This document shows, piece by piece, positions 6,735-8,226 of a stretch of 8,226 bases of DNA. The notes under the pieces are model-generated. The model was not told the DNA's origin, did no database searches, and was given only the letters and a program-made list of their open reading frames with translations. The translations under genes were made by a program, and so were the position numbers. Every line of letters begins with the position of its first letter. Position 1 is the first letter of the stretch. Source of the DNA: Gemmatimonadota bacterium. GTDB taxonomy: Bacteria > Gemmatimonadota > Gemmatimonadetes > Longimicrobiales > Gaopeijiaceae. The DNA lies in the NCBI GenBank assembly GCA_007127575.1, contig SKZC01000314.1, forward strand, positions 1-8,226, in the 5' to 3' direction.

Positions 6735-6746
6735 ACCATCTCCCCG

Positions 6747-8063
6747 TCACGCCGACCCGTCGTAGTACCCCGCCCTCCGGTAGCTCTCATCCAGAAGCTC
6801 CACCGGATGACAGACCCCCACGGCCGCTCCGGCGAGGCGTAGGCCCGCTCCAATCTGCATCATGCAGCCGGGATTCCCCGTGGCCAACCACGGGGCTCCG
6901 GTCTCCCGCACCGCCGCCACCTTGTCGGCCCCGATCCGGCCTCCCAGCTCCTCCTGTGTCAAACCGTAGATTCCCGCCCCACCACAGCACTCGGCTCCGC
7001 CGGGGACGGGCAGCACCCGGAGCTCGGGGATGGCCTCCAGCATCCGAAGAGGAGGAGCTTCCACCCCCTGGGCATGAAGCAGGTGGCAGGGCGGGTCGTA
7101 GGCCACCTCCACCGACAGGGGTGCGCCTCGCCGGCAGCCGTCGCCCTCCCCCAGGAGCTGCGAGACGTCCCGGACCTTGTCGCCGAAGCGCCCCGCCCGT
7201 TCCTCCCACTCGGGATCACCCCTGAAGAGGTGCCCGGCATCCACCATGGCCGCCCCGCACCCGGCGGCATTGGCCACCACCCACTTCACCCCAGAGGCCT
7301 CGAATGCTGCGATGTTCCTTCGGGCCATCTCCCGAGCGCCGGAGAGGGCGCCGGCGTGGGCATGAAGGGCACCGCAGCACCCCTGACCTCCCACCCGACG
7401 GACCGTGTAGCCGTTGGCCTCCAGCACCCGCTCCGTGGCCCGGTTCACCCGGCCCAGCAACCCCTCCTGGACACAGCCCAGAAGAACGCCCACCTCCCCC
7501 CGCGCGCCCGGTCTTGCCTCATCCTCCCCGGGTCGGCCCTCGGCCGGGCCGGAACCCGCAATCTCCGCCAGTGGCGGCGGACGCGTGCTTTCCAGCATGG
7601 CCAGCGCCAGCCGGAGACGGCCCCACGGTGCACCCCCGGGAAGGGCTGAGCCCAGCCGGCTCACTCCGAGGAACCGGAGGAGCCGTCCCCCTCCCAGGCC
7701 CAGGCGGCGTACACCGGGCCGGGAGACGAGGGTCAGCAGGAGTCGGGTCAACCGATCCGGAGGGCGGGCCGAGCGGGCCACCTGCCGCGCCCGCTCCAGG
7801 AGCATGCCGTACTCCACCCCCGAAGGGCACACCGGCTCGCAGGCCCGGCACCCCAGGCATCGGTCCAGATGGAGCTGGAACGCGTGGGAACTCGGCGCCA
7901 GGCGCCCTTCCACCACGGCCCGCATGAGGTGAAGTCGTCCCCTGGGCGAATCGGCCTCGTCGCCCAGCCGGTTGTAGGTGGGACAGGCGGGGAGACAGAA
8001 GCCACAGTGGACGCAGTTCAGCAGTCCCTCTTCCTGCTCCCGCAACGCCTCGTCCAGCCTCAC
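6747..8063 (-). CDS. glcF: GlcF-like (Fe-S)-binding protein with two CCG domains (glycolate oxidase iron-sulfur subunit family)
   Basis: A 438-residue protein. Two ferredoxin-type [4Fe-4S] motifs are present: CVHCGFCLPACP (Cys17, 20, 23, 27) and CLGCRACEPVCP (Cys69, 72, 75, 79). Two CCG domains follow. The first has Cys197 in LLGCVQEG, Cys229-Cys230 in GQGCCGALH and Cys269; the second has DPPCHLLHAQGV (Cys326), AECCGGAGIYG (Cys359-360) and NPGC (Cys400). All expected cysteines are intact, and the order and length match GlcF, which passes electrons from the FAD subunit of glycolate dehydrogenase (GlcD/GlcE) to the membrane quinone pool; related proteins serve lactate and other 2-hydroxyacid dehydrogenases. 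The GTG at 8063 is chosen because AGAGGAGG lies 6 nt before it and it overlaps the previous stop as GTGA; a longer in-frame reading to 8186 would run through the upstream gene. The region at about residues 100-190 is an Arg/Gly/Pro-rich linker. The flavin subunit is not seen in the window. Confidence 0.9.
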   Translation of the reverse strand: MRLDEALREQEEGLLNCVHCGFCLPACPTYNRLGDEADSPRGRLHLMRAVVEGRLAPSSHAFQLHLDRCLGCRACEPVCPSGVEYGMLLERARQVARSARPPDRLTRLLLTLVSRPGVRRLGLGGGRLLRFLGVSRLGSALPGGAPWGRLRLALAMLESTRPPPLAEIAGSGPAEGRPGEDEARPGARGEVGVLLGCVQEGLLGRVNRATERVLEANGYTVRRVGGQGCCGALHAHAGALSGAREMARRNIAAFEASGVKWVVANAAGCGAAMVDAGHLFRGDPEWEERAGRFGDKVRDVSQLLGEGDGCRRGAPLSVEVAYDPPCHLLHAQGVEAPPLRMLEAIPELRVLPVPGGAECCGGAGIYGLTQEELGGRIGADKVAAVRETGAPWLATGNPGCMMQIGAGLRLAGAAVGVCHPVELLDESYRRAGYYDGSA

Positions 8064-8226
8064 GTCCGTCCTCCTCTGGAGAAGAGCTCCTTCAATGCCC
8101 GGGCCCACCCCCCCATCCCTCCGGTCCCTCGCAGATGCCCCACCGCCCGCTGCATCCGAGAGGTGAACGGGCTGTAGGGAAACCACCAGGGCTCCCGGCG
8201 GAACAGCCCCCGGTCCACCACCACCA
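8060..8226 (-). CDS. C-terminal 54 residues of an unidentified protein (5' part outside window)
   Basis: A minus-strand frame is open from 8224 to a TGA at 8062-8060 that shares bases with the GTG of the glcF-like gene (GTGA). The same overlap type joins three other gene pairs in this operon, which makes this a real gene end rather than a chance frame. The visible tail is rich in aromatic and basic residues (FRREPWWFPYSPFTSRMQRA), followed by a Gly-rich turn (RGTGGMGGW) and a basic helix (ARALKELFSRGG). The expected partner upstream of glcF is an FAD-binding GlcD/GlcE subunit, whose C-terminus usually ends in a 'DP..lnNPGr' block; that block is absent, so I do not assign the family. Confidence 0.6.
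   Translation of the reverse strand, partial: VVVDRGLFRREPWWFPYSPFTSRMQRAVGHLRGTGGMGGWARALKELFSRGGRT
8070..8077 (-). promoter_or_regulatory. Ribosome binding site of the glcF-like gene
   Basis: AGAGGAGG on the minus strand, 6 nt before the GTG at 8063 and inside the end of the upstream gene. It supports this start rather than the in-frame GTG at 8186. Confidence 0.75.

Noticed and set aside
8064..8186. N-terminal extension of the glcF-like gene to the GTG at 8186
   Set aside because: The stretch overlaps the tail of the upstream gene, and AGAGGAGG sits 6 nt before the GTG at 8063, close to where GlcF proteins begin.
8215..8226. CCA trinucleotide run at the window edge
   Set aside because: Only four units, and on the minus strand it reads as valines and part of an aspartate codon region in the upstream gene; probably ordinary coding sequence.
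1..8226. Search for tRNA, CRISPR, insertion sequences, inverted terminal repeats, riboswitches and a promoter for the operon
   Set aside because: Nothing supportable by eye. The operon's promoter must lie upstream of 8226 and the barrel gene's start upstream of 1. No gene-free stretch longer than about 105 nt exists.

Overview
The window is a GC-rich (about two-thirds G+C by eye), gene-dense bacterial chromosome segment with almost no non-coding DNA. I see no RNA genes, mobile elements, CRISPR arrays or phage genes. An Omp85/D15-type outer-membrane barrel with a C-terminal phenylalanine and a secreted DUF4390-like protein show that the cell is Gram-negative (diderm). The barrel carries a glycine-rich GEGSLPGH loop followed by a cysteine pair. 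From memory, that resembles barrels of Gemmatimonadota. Together with the base composition this makes Gemmatimonadota, or a neighbouring environmental phylum, my best but unproven guess.

Layout: two genes on the + strand occupy 1-1617. They are the 3' part of an Omp85-family barrel gene and, 7 nt downstream, the DUF4390-like gene. They converge on a long minus-strand gene train (8226 down to 1688), and the 70-nt gap between the two groups holds an 8-bp hairpin. In transcription order the train is: the tail of an unidentified gene; a GlcF-like iron-sulfur protein with two [4Fe-4S] and two CCG domains; a flavin reductase-fold protein; an M20 metallopeptidase of the carboxypeptidase G2/ArgE type; a P-loop protein with a DUF1611/DgcN-like C-terminal half and an unfamiliar beta-rich N-terminal half; a COG3375-type GNAT acyltransferase; and an FAD/NAD(P)H oxidoreductase of the flavin monooxygenase-like fold. 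Four of the six junctions are 4-nt stop/start overlaps (GTGA three times, ATGA once), so this is almost certainly one operon.

The most interesting part is the core trio of M20 hydrolase, P-loop protein and GNAT acyltransferase. A GNAT acyltransferase and an M20 deacylase are two of the three components of the described N-succinylamino acid racemase route for turning D-amino acids into L-amino acids. DUF1611 proteins (DgcN) are the N-acetyltransferases of a D-glutamate route that also uses an enolase-superfamily racemase. No racemase is present in this window. The operon may therefore be an N-acyl amino acid or dipeptide scavenging or stereo-inversion module that uses a racemase encoded elsewhere, with redox enzymes (GlcF-like, flavin reductase, FAD oxidoreductase) at its ends. 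This is inference from family membership and gene order; no substrate can be read from the sequence.
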